Notes: generated by a model from the sequence alone, not told the origin. DNA of 64,000 nucleotides from an uncultured Stenotrophomonas sp. (GCF_945952405.1 NZ_CAMFIA010000006.1:124001-188000), one strand, 5' to 3'; counted from the first letter of the stretch, positions 34,817 through 43,182 are shown. Numbers and translations: made by a program.

Positions 34817-35848
34817 GCAAGTTTCCCTAGCTGCGCCTGGATTGGCCAAGCGAATCTGTCAGAGGAAATCCTGAGTGTCTATCAGGGAAAGCCGCACCTC
34901 GACGAAAGATCGGCAGCATCCGGCAAAAACCGAAGCCATATCGACATTTACATCGCCCTGACAAACATAAGATGCGTTATGCGAAGTAAATTATTGATTC
35001 AGAAAGCTTTGTTGTCCCAACACTACTCTAGGGTCGATGCACGAAGCAAGTGACCACAGTACAGGCACGGCCCGGGATGATCACCTCTGGGGGTCGCGCC
35101 AACCAGCGATCGCGGCGCGACGCCTCCTGAGCTCATTCACTTCGAAGGAGCTTTCTACGACGCGCTCTATTTGCCAGCCAGATCGCCCAGCCTGTAAACC
35201 AAGAGGCCCAGACGGCGATGACCAAGGCGATGACCATGATCGACCGATCAGTTTCGTTCATTGGGGAGTACTCCGCAGCCGCATCTGGTGCAGATCACAT
35301 GGTATCTGACGCAGCCCAGGTTGAGTGCGGACACGGCAGCTGCATTCATCGCTATTTCGCAAATTTCTGGTCGTGGCAAAGGCCAGTTGCGGGCAGTATG
35401 GCTGCATGCGAAGGACGTCAGCACTAGGCGCCAGGTTCCTCACCCTGATCGTGTTTTGGTGCATGGAGCAATTGTGGAATCATGACTACGGTCATGTCCT
35501 TAGAATGCAATGCATGCAGCAGCAGGCCCATCAACGCTACGGGGAGGCAGCCTTGAAATCTGTCGAGAACTCGGCAGTTGAGGCCGTCAGATTTGAGGCA
35601 GACCGTCGCCGGGTGTGTCGAAGCTACCGAATTGGTGAAGCAGAAGGCGCGGATACCACAATGTTCAGCGGAGCAAGGGGCGAATTCTTGTTCGCGCAGA
35701 AGTCTCGGGGGCGTCTCTTTGGGCAAGCCAGTAATTGGGGGGCGAACTTTCGTAGCAATCGGGGCGAATGTCTGCTGCAGCGGGGGCGGCCGTTCAACGT
35801 CAATCAGCCGACGAAGAAGGACCAGCGCTGACCAAAGCGCCTGATGCA
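34817..35848. other. About 1 kb without an identifiable gene before dif
   Basis: Several open frames exist (for example 35325-35831) but their composition is not protein-like and none has a recognisable domain or good start. The left part (34930-35030) is AT-rich. The stretch ends at the dif-like site, so it is chromosomal flank of the phage attachment site. Confidence 0.5.
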
Positions 35849-35876
35849 ATTGCGCATAATGTATATTATGTTCTTT
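35849..35876. other. dif-like site (attL)
   Basis: A 28-bp sequence. XerC arm ATTGCGCATAA (35849-35859), centre TGTATA (35860-35865) and XerD arm TTATGTTCTTT (35866-35876). It differs from E. coli dif only at the outer ends of the arms. The chromosome dimer-resolution site lies at the terminus, so the window should be near ter. Confidence 0.93.
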
Positions 35877-36266
35877 GCTGCGGGGCTGGCTGGCGCAATT
35901 CTTGCGTCAGCCTCGGCTCCTTACCTGGCATGGAGCCTGATTGTGCGTGACCGCAACCTAACCGGCCCTTGGGCCGGTTTTGCATTTAAGCATGGCCGAC
36001 TGGTCACCCCCGAAGGCCGCGAGCTACTGCCGGAAGATCTAGCATGGATCTCATTGCTGGCAGCGCAGGCGCAGGAATGGCGGCGAATGATGGAGCAGGC
36101 CCGAGGCGGCAAACGGCGCCCGTTTGGGCAGGCCGGCATCGTTGATCTGGCCGAGATTGCCCGGCGCCGCGCAAGGCGGTCTACCGGGGTGATGGCTGGC
36201 CCCGACGCCGAACCACCTACAGCAATCCTGCCGACACCGGGGCCAAGACCACGCCAGCGCGTGTGA
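35868..36266 (+). CDS. Phage accessory membrane protein (DUF3653-like)
   Basis: Up to 140 residues if started at 35844, but all upstream ATGs lie inside the dif site. The ATG at 35868 gives 132 residues and would be kept in the circular phage form. A hydrophobic N terminus (FFAAGLAGAILASASAP) is followed by a conserved block NLTGPWAGFAFKHGRLVTPE and a charged helical region EWRRMMEQARGGKRR. I associate the block with DUF3653 phage proteins of Xanthomonadaceae; this is from memory. A decayed copy of the same block lies just beyond attR. Confidence 0.7.
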   Translation: MFFAAGLAGAILASASAPYLAWSLIVRDRNLTGPWAGFAFKHGRLVTPEGRELLPEDLAWISLLAAQAQEWRRMMEQARGGKRRPFGQAGIVDLAEIARRRARRSTGVMAGPDAEPPTAILPTPGPRPRQRV

Positions 36267-36275
36267 GGCGTTCGC

Positions 36276-36300
36276 CGTAGGGGCGCCGCCCCTACACCCC
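36276..36300. repeat. 25-bp hairpin repeat, copy 2
   Basis: The exact reverse complement of 4771-4795, with core GTAGGGGC, GCC loop, GCCCCTAC (36277-36295). It lies 10 bases after the preceding stop codon and may act as terminator between the two accessory genes. Confidence 0.75.
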
Positions 36301-36336
36301 GGCTAGAATGCGCGCAGGACGATCACAGGGGCGCAC

Positions 36337-36678
36337 ATGGATAAGGCTGGATGGCAAGTAGCTAGCGGCATTCTGGCAATGGCACTGGTCGGCACTGGGT
36401 TCGCCCTGATGGCAACCCGAGGCGTCCTTGCTCAGGAACGAAACGATCGGCGTGCATGTCCTGAGCATGAGACCATCCCGGTGCCACCGCAGCGGGCGGC
36501 ACCGAAGCCGAGTTGGCAAGTTGAACTTGAGCAAGAGAATGCCCGAAGAGTTCTTCCCGAAAGCATCATGGCGGTGCCGGACAACGTCTCCTGCCGAGGT
36601 GGGGTATACCTGATTCGCACCGAACAAGGTATCGAATCGTTAACGCAGAACGGGCGGTCCATTCCGTGCGAGCCGTGA
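36337..36678 (+). CDS. Phage-encoded small membrane/secreted protein, unknown
   Basis: A 113-residue protein. One N-terminal hydrophobic segment (VASGILAMALVGTGFALMA) is followed by a periplasmic or extracellular part with three Cys (RRACPEHE, VSCRGG, SIPCEP). No known family. It is convergent with zot, with their 3' ends 14 bases apart, and lies in the region where related phages carry cargo or moron genes. Confidence 0.65.
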   Translation: MDKAGWQVASGILAMALVGTGFALMATRGVLAQERNDRRACPEHETIPVPPQRAAPKPSWQVELEQENARRVLPESIMAVPDNVSCRGGVYLIRTEQGIESLTQNGRSIPCEP

Positions 36679-36691
36679 TGCGTCACGCAAA

Positions 36692-37885
36692 TTACAGCTT
36701 GGACGGAATAGCGGGCGTCGTCATATAGCTCGCTGACGTGTGCTGCGGCGACTCGGGGAAGCTTCCCATTGCGCGTTGCTGACGGCTCACAATGCCCCCT
36801 TGAATGCCTGGGCCGCTTTGCTGGACCTGCGAGCGATTAGCCCCCTCTGACGACGTGGACGTGCTACGCGTTTCGCCCCCATCGGATCGCTGCTCTCCCC
36901 TATTCCCGGCCGGCGCCTTGAAGGGGTTGTACGGCTCACCCCAGCGGGCAATGTCGCGGCACACGTCATCCCGAACGGTGACCACCGGCTTGGTTCCCTG
37001 ATCCGTCACGCATCGACAGGAATTGTCGGTGCTCATGCAGTACAAGTGCGGATCCGAAACGATAGGCCTATCGAGATAGGCCGGTGCCGACCAAGGCACA
37101 TCCGATACGAGGGGCGTGATGCTCTGCACATAGCCCTCGGCGCTTTTCACCTGAACCCTGCCGCGTTCCGCGCCCGCTGCGCCCGCCGATGCCGGCGCCG
37201 TCGAGGACGGCGCCTTTACCTCGGCGGGCGCAGCCTGCGCGAGACTGCTATCACGGAAAACGGTATACCAAGCGCCGACGCCCAAGAGTGCAGCAATTGG
37301 CAGAATCATCAATGCCCGTTTGACCAGCGCTGGCATCTGGTACTTGATCTGATGGGTCTGCGCCGAGTCATAGCAAGCGAAGTAGCGCGGCTTGAACTTG
37401 TATATCTCGTAATCGTAGTTGCGCTTGATCGTGGCGAGCTTCTGCCGCACGACGTCCATGACTTGATTCTCACGGAAGAGGAAGCTTTCCTGCTTTCCAG
37501 AGCGCCTAAGGAGGTGCTCGTGATAACCCACCAGGCCGCGGAGGTAGGTGTCAAGGTAATTGGGCTGCTGAGTCGCCAGGACAAGGCGAATTCCATCATG
37601 GCGAATCTTGTTCATGCGCACGAAATCAGGCGCATCACCGCCACGTCGCTCTGGAAAGAAAGCCTGAGCTTCATCAACGAACAGGATAGATCCGGGGGGT
37701 AGCTCACGCCACTTCTTCGCGTCCTCCCACAGCGTAACACCAGCAATCTTCAAGCCATCGATGTTGCAGGCGAAGACATGCTCACCCTTCTCAACCAACT
37801 TGCTGATCGCCTCAGCCATTCGCAGCGATTTTCCAGCGCCGGGCAAGCCCGTGAGCAACGAGATTGAAGCAGTATCACCGATCAT
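36692..37885 (-). CDS. Zonular occludens toxin (Zot)-like phage assembly ATPase, pI
   Basis: A 397-residue protein. The N-terminal ATPase has Walker A GLPGAGKS (13-20) and Walker B SILFVDEAQAFF (about 66-77). A transmembrane helix (ALMILPIAALLGVG) lies at about 208-225. The periplasmic C terminus is Pro/Ser/Gly-rich with paired Cys (LYCMSTDNSCRC). Zot/pI drives extrusion of filamentous phage through the envelope. It overlaps the pVI-like gene by 4 bases. Confidence 0.92.
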   Translation of the reverse strand: MIGDTASISLLTGLPGAGKSLRMAEAISKLVEKGEHVFACNIDGLKIAGVTLWEDAKKWRELPPGSILFVDEAQAFFPERRGGDAPDFVRMNKIRHDGIRLVLATQQPNYLDTYLRGLVGYHEHLLRRSGKQESFLFRENQVMDVVRQKLATIKRNYDYEIYKFKPRYFACYDSAQTHQIKYQMPALVKRALMILPIAALLGVGAWYTVFRDSSLAQAAPAEVKAPSSTAPASAGAAGAERGRVQVKSAEGYVQSITPLVSDVPWSAPAYLDRPIVSDPHLYCMSTDNSCRCVTDQGTKPVVTVRDDVCRDIARWGEPYNPFKAPAGNRGEQRSDGGETRSTSTSSEGANRSQVQQSGPGIQGGIVSRQQRAMGSFPESPQHTSASYMTTPAIPSKL

Positions 37886-38199
37886 TGGCTCTGATTCCTG
37901 CGCTGAATGAAGATGCGCTCAGCACCGCGAATGCCGTAGGCGCTAAGGATGATGGACACAGCCGAGTCGATGCCAAAGGCGTGAACCCAATTGGCAATGC
38001 TCGCAGGGATCGAAGACCACGCGTTCTGCGCGTACTCAATGAGAGGGTTGTAGATGAAATGCTGCGCCGCGAAGCCAAGCCCGACAGCGGAGAGAATCCG
38101 TCCAAGCCAGATCGCGGCCTTGAGCTTTACCAGCTTGTGAATCGCATCGGCGGAGTTTGCGAAAAAATTGTCAGCAAACGACTTTGCCCACTCGAACAT
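37882..38199 (-). CDS. pVI-like minor coat protein (DUF2523 type)
   Basis: A 105-residue protein from the ATG at 38199 (MFEWAKSFADNFF). Hydrophobic helices lie at about 26-46 (AAIWLGRILSAVGLGFAA) and about 75-90. The order pIII, this gene, Zot is the conserved inovirus morphogenesis order, and pVI fills this place. The start overlaps the pIII stop. Residues upstream of this ATG in the same frame are antisense-like and are dropped. Confidence 0.85.
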   Translation of the reverse strand: MFEWAKSFADNFFANSADAIHKLVKLKAAIWLGRILSAVGLGFAAQHFIYNPLIEYAQNAWSSIPASIANWVHAFGIDSAVSIILSAYGIRGAERIFIQRRNQSQ

Positions 38200-39662
38200 C
38201 AGATGTTCCTCCCTACGATGAACATTGCCATCACCGTGGCAGCAGCAATGATCAGCATTCGCACGCCGGCAACAATGTCCCAGAATTGCGAGGGAATCTC
38301 CCACTTCTGCCCCTCCAGCGTAATGTCTGGAAACAACGAGCCACCCCCGCCGACGCTAATCAGATCCTGCCGCAGCTTCGGACCACTTCCGTTGCCCTGC
38401 TTGATCCAGATTCCATCAACAACCCCCTCATCGTCAGGATTGCCGATCTTGCCAGCACGCTCGGCCATGCCCTGCCCCATTGCTTCCACTGCACACCGCT
38501 GTTTCCACTGTTGAAGGACCTGGGCATACGCTTCCGCCTTGCAGCTCGAACCTGCGCAGACGGGAACGTCTGTGTCACTGCACCCGTTCCCCTTGCTGAT
38601 CTCCGACCCCTTGGTGTTGCATTGAATCTTCCACGTGAACTTCAGATGCAAACACTTGAGCGTATCTCCCACGCAAGCAGGCGCTTGTTCGCAGTTGCCG
38701 CTGTCAGACGCTGAGTCCCCCTCCCCCTCTTTTCCGCCGCTACCACTACCACTACCCTTGCCCGGCGTACCGTTACCGCTGGTGTTCCCTGTGCCGTCAG
38801 CAGCGTTGTCGCCGGTTGAATTCTTCGCCGTCCCCTTCGAGGTCTCGCCGTAGTTGGTGACGTTGTATGTCGCGCAAGAGTTGTTCATGCACACCGTCTG
38901 TTGGTGCCCCTCTTTGCGCTGATACTCCTTTGACGGATCGGTATGCGTAGGTGGCAGCACGGGCTTGCCCTTCTCGCCCTTGGTCTGTGCATCTGGCCCG
39001 TCGGTCTTCTGGCCCGTTTCGCTCGGCTTCCAGCAGAACGTCTTTCCAGTTGAGGACGTAGCGCAATGATCGCCGTTTGGCTTGGCGCATGCGGTCTGAC
39101 CACCCCCAAGTGCAGTGCATTCATCACCCTTCGGCTTGGCCTCAGCCTCCTTGTTCCGGTCAGGACCAATGTCGTTACCGGTCTTTGGCGAATCACAGAC
39201 CTCGCCCGTATAGGTGCGATCGGTCATGCCGTAGACCTTTACTCCGCCGTTAGCCTGGCTAAAGACGTTGCCGGTGATCTTGCATCCACTGATGCAGGTT
39301 GCAGGCTCGTTGTACCAAGGCGCCGCATTTCCTGGGGGAAATTCGGTGTTCCGCTTCTTGCACGATTGCTGGAACAGAAAATTGTTGACGCTGTTGACAG
39401 GCCCAATCTCTTCGTTGCTGTCGTTCCGGTACCAGTACACAAGGTGATAGCTGCCGTCACCACCTGAGAACGGACCGAACACGTCGCACCTGCGTTTAGT
39501 TTCCCGGCCCACTGGGTACTTCATACACGCTGAGTAGGCTTCCCCCTGATCGCACCGCTCGCCCCTGCAGGGCTGGTCCGTAGTTTGAGCCTGGGCGCCC
39601 CTCGGAACAGCGGCAAGAGCAAGCGTGGCCGCAATGCACAGAATGAGAAGGAGGCCCCTCAT
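38199..39662 (-). CDS. Filamentous phage attachment protein pIII-like
   Basis: A 487-residue protein. It begins with a signal peptide (cleavage after GAQA) and then a Cys-rich N-terminal domain. A long low-complexity linker rich in Gly, Ser, Thr and Lys (about residues 180-320) includes the Gly/Ser tract GSGSGSGGKEGEG. A second Cys-rich domain follows, and the C terminus is a membrane helix (MLIIAAATVMAMFIVG). This is the layout of pIII, which binds host pili and TolA. The linker and N-terminal domain are the parts most likely to determine host range. Confidence 0.9.
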   Translation of the reverse strand: MRGLLLILCIAATLALAAVPRGAQAQTTDQPCRGERCDQGEAYSACMKYPVGRETKRRCDVFGPFSGGDGSYHLVYWYRNDSNEEIGPVNSVNNFLFQQSCKKRNTEFPPGNAAPWYNEPATCISGCKITGNVFSQANGGVKVYGMTDRTYTGEVCDSPKTGNDIGPDRNKEAEAKPKGDECTALGGGQTACAKPNGDHCATSSTGKTFCWKPSETGQKTDGPDAQTKGEKGKPVLPPTHTDPSKEYQRKEGHQQTVCMNNSCATYNVTNYGETSKGTAKNSTGDNAADGTGNTSGNGTPGKGSGSGSGGKEGEGDSASDSGNCEQAPACVGDTLKCLHLKFTWKIQCNTKGSEISKGNGCSDTDVPVCAGSSCKAEAYAQVLQQWKQRCAVEAMGQGMAERAGKIGNPDDEGVVDGIWIKQGNGSGPKLRQDLISVGGGGSLFPDITLEGQKWEIPSQFWDIVAGVRMLIIAAATVMAMFIVGRNI

Positions 39663-39750
39663 GTCAGTTCCAGCCCGATGCGGAAACGTGAGCCGCGTGC
39701 ATCATGAAAATCAGAACAATCAAGCCTTCCATACCCCCTCCATATGAAAA

Positions 39751-39772
39751 GGGGGAGGGTCTCCCCTCCCCC
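39751..39772 (-). terminator. Terminator after coat protein gene
   Basis: A perfect 9-bp stem, GGGGGAGGG and CCCTCCCCC, with a 4-base loop, followed on the minus strand by TTTT. It lies 24 bases past the coat protein stop. A strong terminator here lets coat protein mRNA be made in excess, the normal inovirus arrangement. Confidence 0.88.
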
Positions 39773-39795
39773 ATCTGGTCAAGCTTCAGTCGGCA

Positions 39796-40035
39796 TTACT
39801 TGCCGATCACGCCCAGGGCCTTCAGCGTCCAGCGGCCGAGGATGAACGCGCCGACCATCGACACACCAACCGCGGTGTACGTGACGACCTTGGCGATGAC
39901 CTCGACGCCGTCGAAATCGCCTGCGGCGAACGCGAACGCGGGGGAAACTGCCAGGGTGCTGCCGGTGACGATGGCTGCGGACTTGGCCTTGTTGCTCAGG
40001 GTGGCCAACAGGCCATTAATGCTGTTGCGGGTCAT
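39796..40035 (-). CDS. Major coat protein (pVIII-like)
   Basis: A 79-residue preprotein. The signal peptide ends near residue 37-38 (SPAFAFA, then AGDFDG). The mature 41-42 residue protein has the acidic N terminus DFDGVE, a hydrophobic helix (VVTYTAVGVSMVGAFILG) and a basic end GRWTLKALGVIGK for DNA contact. This is the archetype of class I filamentous coat proteins. A strong terminator follows. Confidence 0.93.
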   Translation of the reverse strand: MTRNSINGLLATLSNKAKSAAIVTGSTLAVSPAFAFAAGDFDGVEVIAKVVTYTAVGVSMVGAFILGRWTLKALGVIGK

Positions 40036-40039
40036 GCGC

Positions 40040-40240
40040 TCACTCCTCCACGATTTTTGGGTTCAACAGTCCCTTGAGGACTGCCAGTGTCATAAGGCCA
40101 ACGAAGTACACACCTCCCACGGCAGTGGCCTGTTCCACCGTGGGCAAATACGTTGTCCAATCCGACTGATCAACCCATGCCTGCTCTTCGCACTGCTTGG
40201 TCGATTCGTTGAACTGGATGCACATCAGAACCTTCGCCAC
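40040..40240 (-). CDS. Small phage membrane protein (pVII/pIX-like position)
   Basis: A 66-residue protein. The N-terminal half is polar with two Cys (MCIQFNESTKQCEEQ). The C-terminal half is one membrane helix (VGGVYFVGLMTLAVLKGLL). It lies between the ssDNA-binding protein and the coat protein, 4 bases before the latter, where minor tip proteins are encoded in many inoviruses. The exact role is not proven. Confidence 0.78.
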   Translation of the reverse strand: MAKVLMCIQFNESTKQCEEQAWVDQSDWTTYLPTVEQATAVGGVYFVGLMTLAVLKGLLNPKIVEE

Positions 40241-40281
40241 GGGTCACCCCCTTCAGTTGTGGCGAGAGCAGTTCGACGCGA

Positions 40282-40587
40282 TCACGGCGCCGCTGCGCGC
40301 GGCGGCGCCTTCGGCACCATGCGCAGGACGGTGAACTTGCTCAGCGACAGAACGCCCTTGTTCACCTGAGCCATTGCGGTGACGTCCAGTTCGTACTCAC
40401 CCTCTGCGTAGGGTTGCTGGCCCTTGTCCAGGCGCACGTCATACGGGTACGCGAAGCCACCCGTTTCAAGCTTGGCTTTCTGCTTGCGCGTGGTGTACTC
40501 GACGTTCTCACCCGCGTCGTTCTTGAAGCTGCCCCCGCGCTCATCAACGCTGGACGACAGGACGGTGACCTTGATGACGTTCTGCAT
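40282..40587 (-). CDS. Phage ssDNA-binding protein (pV-like)
   Basis: A 101-residue protein from the ATG at 40587 (MQNVIKVTVLSSS). It has the beta-rich OB-like pattern of gene V proteins: VKVTVL, FAYPYDVRLDKGQQPY, GEYELDV and LSKFTVLRMVP. It coats new plus strands before packaging. The start lies 4 bases after the Rep stop. The upstream frame runs into Rep and is not used. Confidence 0.88.
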   Translation of the reverse strand: MQNVIKVTVLSSSVDERGGSFKNDAGENVEYTTRKQKAKLETGGFAYPYDVRLDKGQQPYAEGEYELDVTAMAQVNKGVLSLSKFTVLRMVPKAPPRAAAP

Positions 40588-40591
40588 TTCG

Positions 40592-41698
40592 TTACCCCTT
40601 TGAGGTTGGCTGTACGGCCGCGATTTCGGGCCACTGCGCTGCGGTGTCACCTGTGACCCACTTCGGCAGCGATGGCGAAGTGCAGGATTCGATTACCGCC
40701 CGCAATGACTGATCGTCAGGGCAGTTCTTGGCGATGAAGTTGAGGGCCGCACCGTACTGGCGGCGGATGTGGCGACGCACGCTCTTCCACGTCGCCTCAA
40801 CTGCGGCTTTCGTGATTTCGATGCGCGTGGCAACGCAGCGCAGAAAGGACAAGACCGGATAGGCGCCGAGCAGGTAGGAGGCCGGGTCGCGCAGAATGTC
40901 GAGCGGCAGTTCTTTGCGGTTGGAGTTGCGGAACTGCGCTTCGTAGCGCACCCACGGCGAACTCTTGTCGCCCTGTTCCCTGCCCTTCTCATACACCCGC
41001 AGCTGCTTTTCAGACTTCTTCCCGCCGACGTAGAACGTCTTGCCGTCGCCGCTGTCGTAGTCGTCCACCAACTGCGCCTTGGGGCGCTGGCCGCGGTTGT
41101 TGAACTCGCCTTCTTCGTACCACTTCTGTGCGAGGCGCAGCGGATAGTCGCCAATCAGGTCATCGGCGCACACATCCACACGGGTGATCCTTCCGGCGCA
41201 GCTTTCGAGCTTCGCTCGAAGCTCCAGCCACCGCTTCGCATGGCCGCAGCGCGCTGCGCCTATCGCCGTGCATCCGTCACCGGTCAATTCGATGCGGGCG
41301 GTATAGGTGCCATCTGCGCGACGGCAATCCTCGCCTCCGAGTTCGATCATGCCGACGAACTTCTTGGACGCGTCGATGATCTTGATGCGCCAGGTGTAGA
41401 AGCGACCGCCGCCCACGGTTTCATCCAGTTCAAGGCCAAGACCGGCGAAGAACCAGCAGAACACCTGCAGGGCCGCAATGCGGGCGTTGTCCGAGGAGAA
41501 CTCGATCCACTGGCGCACTTCCTCGAAGCTGTCTCCATCACGGAAGGCCAGTTCGTCCAGCGCTGCGCGCAGGTCGATAGAGGCGGAGAACCAGTCGATG
41601 CCGACCGTCAGGGTTCCCTCAGCGTTCCTGAATTCACTGACTCCCCTGTTAGACGCGGGGAGTCCCGACTCGGCCAGCACCGCGCGATCACCGACCAT
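40592..41698 (-). CDS. Replication initiation protein (Rep, RstA/pII-like)
   Basis: A 368-residue rolling-circle replication initiator of the phage replication-initiation family. Recognisable elements are VGIDWFSASI at the N terminus, ITRVDVCADDL with a divalent metal site, KQLRVYEKGREQGD, and WVRYEAQFRNSNRKELP. The Tyr in VYEKGR may be the nicking Tyr. It nicks the phage plus-strand origin. It overlaps the upstream 58-residue gene by 11 bases, indicating coupled expression of the early genes. Confidence 0.92.
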   Translation of the reverse strand: MVGDRAVLAESGLPASNRGVSEFRNAEGTLTVGIDWFSASIDLRAALDELAFRDGDSFEEVRQWIEFSSDNARIAALQVFCWFFAGLGLELDETVGGGRFYTWRIKIIDASKKFVGMIELGGEDCRRADGTYTARIELTGDGCTAIGAARCGHAKRWLELRAKLESCAGRITRVDVCADDLIGDYPLRLAQKWYEEGEFNNRGQRPKAQLVDDYDSGDGKTFYVGGKKSEKQLRVYEKGREQGDKSSPWVRYEAQFRNSNRKELPLDILRDPASYLLGAYPVLSFLRCVATRIEITKAAVEATWKSVRRHIRRQYGAALNFIAKNCPDDQSLRAVIESCTSPSLPKWVTGDTAAQWPEIAAVQPTSKG

Positions 41699-41864
41699 TG
41701 GAGCGCTCCTTCCCGAGCTTCCACAGGCGACGAATCGCCAACCAAGCCTGTTCGATGACGATGGAGACGATGGCTCCGCCCACGACGAGCGACACGAACA
41801 CAGCGACTACCGCGAGGCCCATATCGAACTCCGCCAGCTCGGCGAATGAGGGATACCTACTCAT
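41688..41864 (-). CDS. 58-residue phage membrane protein
   Basis: A short gene encoding MSRYPSFAELAEFDMG, then one membrane helix (VVAVFVSLVVGGAIVSIVI) and a basic tail (RRLWKLGKERSNGR). Its start overlaps the upstream stop (ATGA) and its end overlaps Rep. Phage-conserved position upstream of rep; function unknown. Confidence 0.75.
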   Translation of the reverse strand: MSRYPSFAELAEFDMGLAVVAVFVSLVVGGAIVSIVIEQAWLAIRRLWKLGKERSNGR

Positions 41865-42136
41865 GCGGCGCGCTCCTGCTGTTCGGCAAATCGGGCTGCG
41901 GCCAGAAGATCACCGCACTTGGTGGCGGCGATTTCGGCCTGATAGAGGGTTTCGTGATTTGCGGTCCAGCCGGTTGCGGCCAGTTCGGCGCGTGCCTGGG
42001 CTACGAAGGCCGCTTCACCTGCAGCACGGCGGGAACTCTCCCCTACCCGGCCGGCGCACCACGAAGCCAACTTGACCAGTCCCAGTGAAACGGCTGCGAC
42101 GGAACCCAGCAGCGCGGCGGTAACGAGTGCATCCAT
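41861..42136 (-). CDS. Small phage protein at the start of the early operon
   Basis: A 91-residue protein from the ATG at 42136 (MDALVTAALLGSVA). It has one N-terminal membrane helix (ALLGSVAAVSLGLVKLASW) and a soluble helical tail rich in Ala and Glu. It is the first gene of the minus-strand phage operon, divergent from the regulator. A longer frame from 42211 lies in the promoter region. Function unknown. Confidence 0.72.
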   Translation of the reverse strand: MDALVTAALLGSVAAVSLGLVKLASWCAGRVGESSRRAAGEAAFVAQARAELAATGWTANHETLYQAEIAATKCGDLLAAARFAEQQERAA

Positions 42137-42270
42137 ATGCCCTACCCCCTTCCCCAAGCCCCAAGAGAACCCGCCAGCGGTCTTGGGGAGCGACTGGCGG
42201 GTGTGATGCATCTACATCACGCGGCGCATGTAAACTCATCCCATCACGTCGTGTCAATAGGACTCATCAC
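42137..42270. promoter_or_regulatory. Divergent phage control region
   Basis: Separates the early operon (minus) from the regulator gene (plus). It contains several short dyads (CATCACGCGGCG and CCCATCACGTCGTG near 42215-42250) that could bind the regulator. No consensus is assigned. Confidence 0.5.
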
Positions 42271-42720
42271 ATGAACGCCCTTGCAGAGCTGTTAGACGCA
42301 GTGCGGGAACGGTCGGGACTCCCGTCCGACATGGCTTTGGCGACGAAACTGGGAATTCAGCGGCAGACCCTGCACCAAGCCCGAAAGGGCGTTGCCGGGC
42401 TTTCAGACGAGCGAATTGCGCAGCTTTGCGAGCTGGGAAAGCTGGATGGCGCTGTCTGGCTCGCGAGGATTCACGCGGAGCGTGCGACCTCTCCGGTGGA
42501 GCGCCGGGTGTGGAGGTCGGTCTTGGACAGGCTAAGCGCGGCGGCGGCAGTGCTGGTGCTGGTAGTGTTCGCAGCACCAGGCGTCGCACGCGCAAAGGTG
42601 ATTGAAATCAAAGGCTTGGATCAGGGTAGTGCCGCAGTCTGTATATTATGTTCTCGCCACAATGAGGGACAGCCACGCTTCCTGCCTCAGCCTCGACACC
42701 TGCTCAGCCTTGGCGCTTGA
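42271..42720 (+). CDS. Phage transcriptional regulator (DUF3693-like), read through attR
   Basis: A protein of 149 residues. The helix-turn-helix is MALATKLGIQRQTLHQARKG (about 19-38). A hydrophobic segment (AAAAVLVLVVFAAPGV) follows at about 90-105. The sequence then runs across the right dif-like site into flanking DNA, so the last 25 residues are host-side or remnant-derived. In the circular phage form the frame would instead end 26 codons past the dif core. It is the natural candidate for the lysogeny or copy-number regulator. Confidence 0.8.
   Translation: MNALAELLDAVRERSGLPSDMALATKLGIQRQTLHQARKGVAGLSDERIAQLCELGKLDGAVWLARIHAERATSPVERRVWRSVLDRLSAAAAVLVLVVFAAPGVARAKVIEIKGLDQGSAAVCILCSRHNEGQPRFLPQPRHLLSLGA
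42629..42656. other. dif-like site (attR)
   Basis: Core TGTATA (42640-42645) and XerD arm TTATGTTCTCG (42646-42656) match attL. The left arm GTGCCGCAGTC (42629-42639) is diverged and phage-derived. Together with 35849-35876 it delimits the prophage. Confidence 0.88.
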
Positions 42721-42967
42721 TTGTGCGTCATCGCACCCTGGCCGGCCCTTGCCCGGTGTGACCATGGGTGTTGATAGCTGGCCCGACGCCGATCCGTCTG
42801 CTAGCAGCCCGGATCTGTCCGCAGGAAAGGCCTCGCCAGTGCGCTTGTGGCTCTGCCGCAAACGCACGTAGACCGCAAGGCGCTTTTTTGGAGCGTTGCT
42901 CAGGCGCACTCACGCTGCCCGGAAGGTCCTTCCCATCCAACGCCCAGCGTGACGCGTCACGCAAATG
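42657..42967 (+). pseudogene. Remnant of a second, related filamentous prophage
   Basis: Right after attR the sequence reads LPASAS, then LIVRHRTLAGPCPV and a stop. This is a degraded version of the block ILASASAPYLAWSLIVRDRN found at the same distance from attL. At 42946-42967 it matches GCGTCACGCAAAT, which lies between the 113-residue gene and zot (36678-36692) in the intact phage. This is therefore the left end of a tandem second copy with most of its genes deleted. Confidence 0.72.
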
Positions 42968-43182
42968 GGTGTTCGGAACTGCATTGGGACTCGCCATCTA
43001 GTCCTGGACTCAGACACCGGCGACTCAGCGGGCGCGCCATCTGAACGCTGCGCGCCCCGTGGATGCACCATTTGAACACGCCGAGGCGGGAGGGTCCGGT
43101 GGCTGTTGTGAGCATTCCGTCCTCCCTGCCCCGCTCTGCAGCACGCGTTGAGCGCTGGGTAGTTCCAAGCCAGCCGTTTGGC
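42968..43182. other. Flank of phage remnant
   Basis: No gene is seen. It is chromosomal sequence leading to the 43.2 kb cassette. Confidence 0.5.

Larger units (their letters stand above)
35849..42656. mobile_element. Filamentous (Inoviridae) prophage integrated at dif by XerCD
   Basis: About 6.8 kb bounded by two dif-like sites that share the central TGTATA and the XerD arm TTATGTTC. It holds the full inovirus set. On the minus strand, from right to left, are two small proteins, Rep, ssDNA-binding protein, a small membrane protein, coat protein, pIII, a pVI-like protein and Zot. On the plus strand are accessory genes at the left end and a regulator at the right end. No integrase gene is present, as expected for phages that use host XerC/XerD. 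All core genes look intact, so it could be inducible. Confidence 0.92.

Noticed and set aside
35325..35831. 168-residue plus-strand frame before dif
   Set aside because: No ribosome site, no domain, unusual composition; treated as non-coding.
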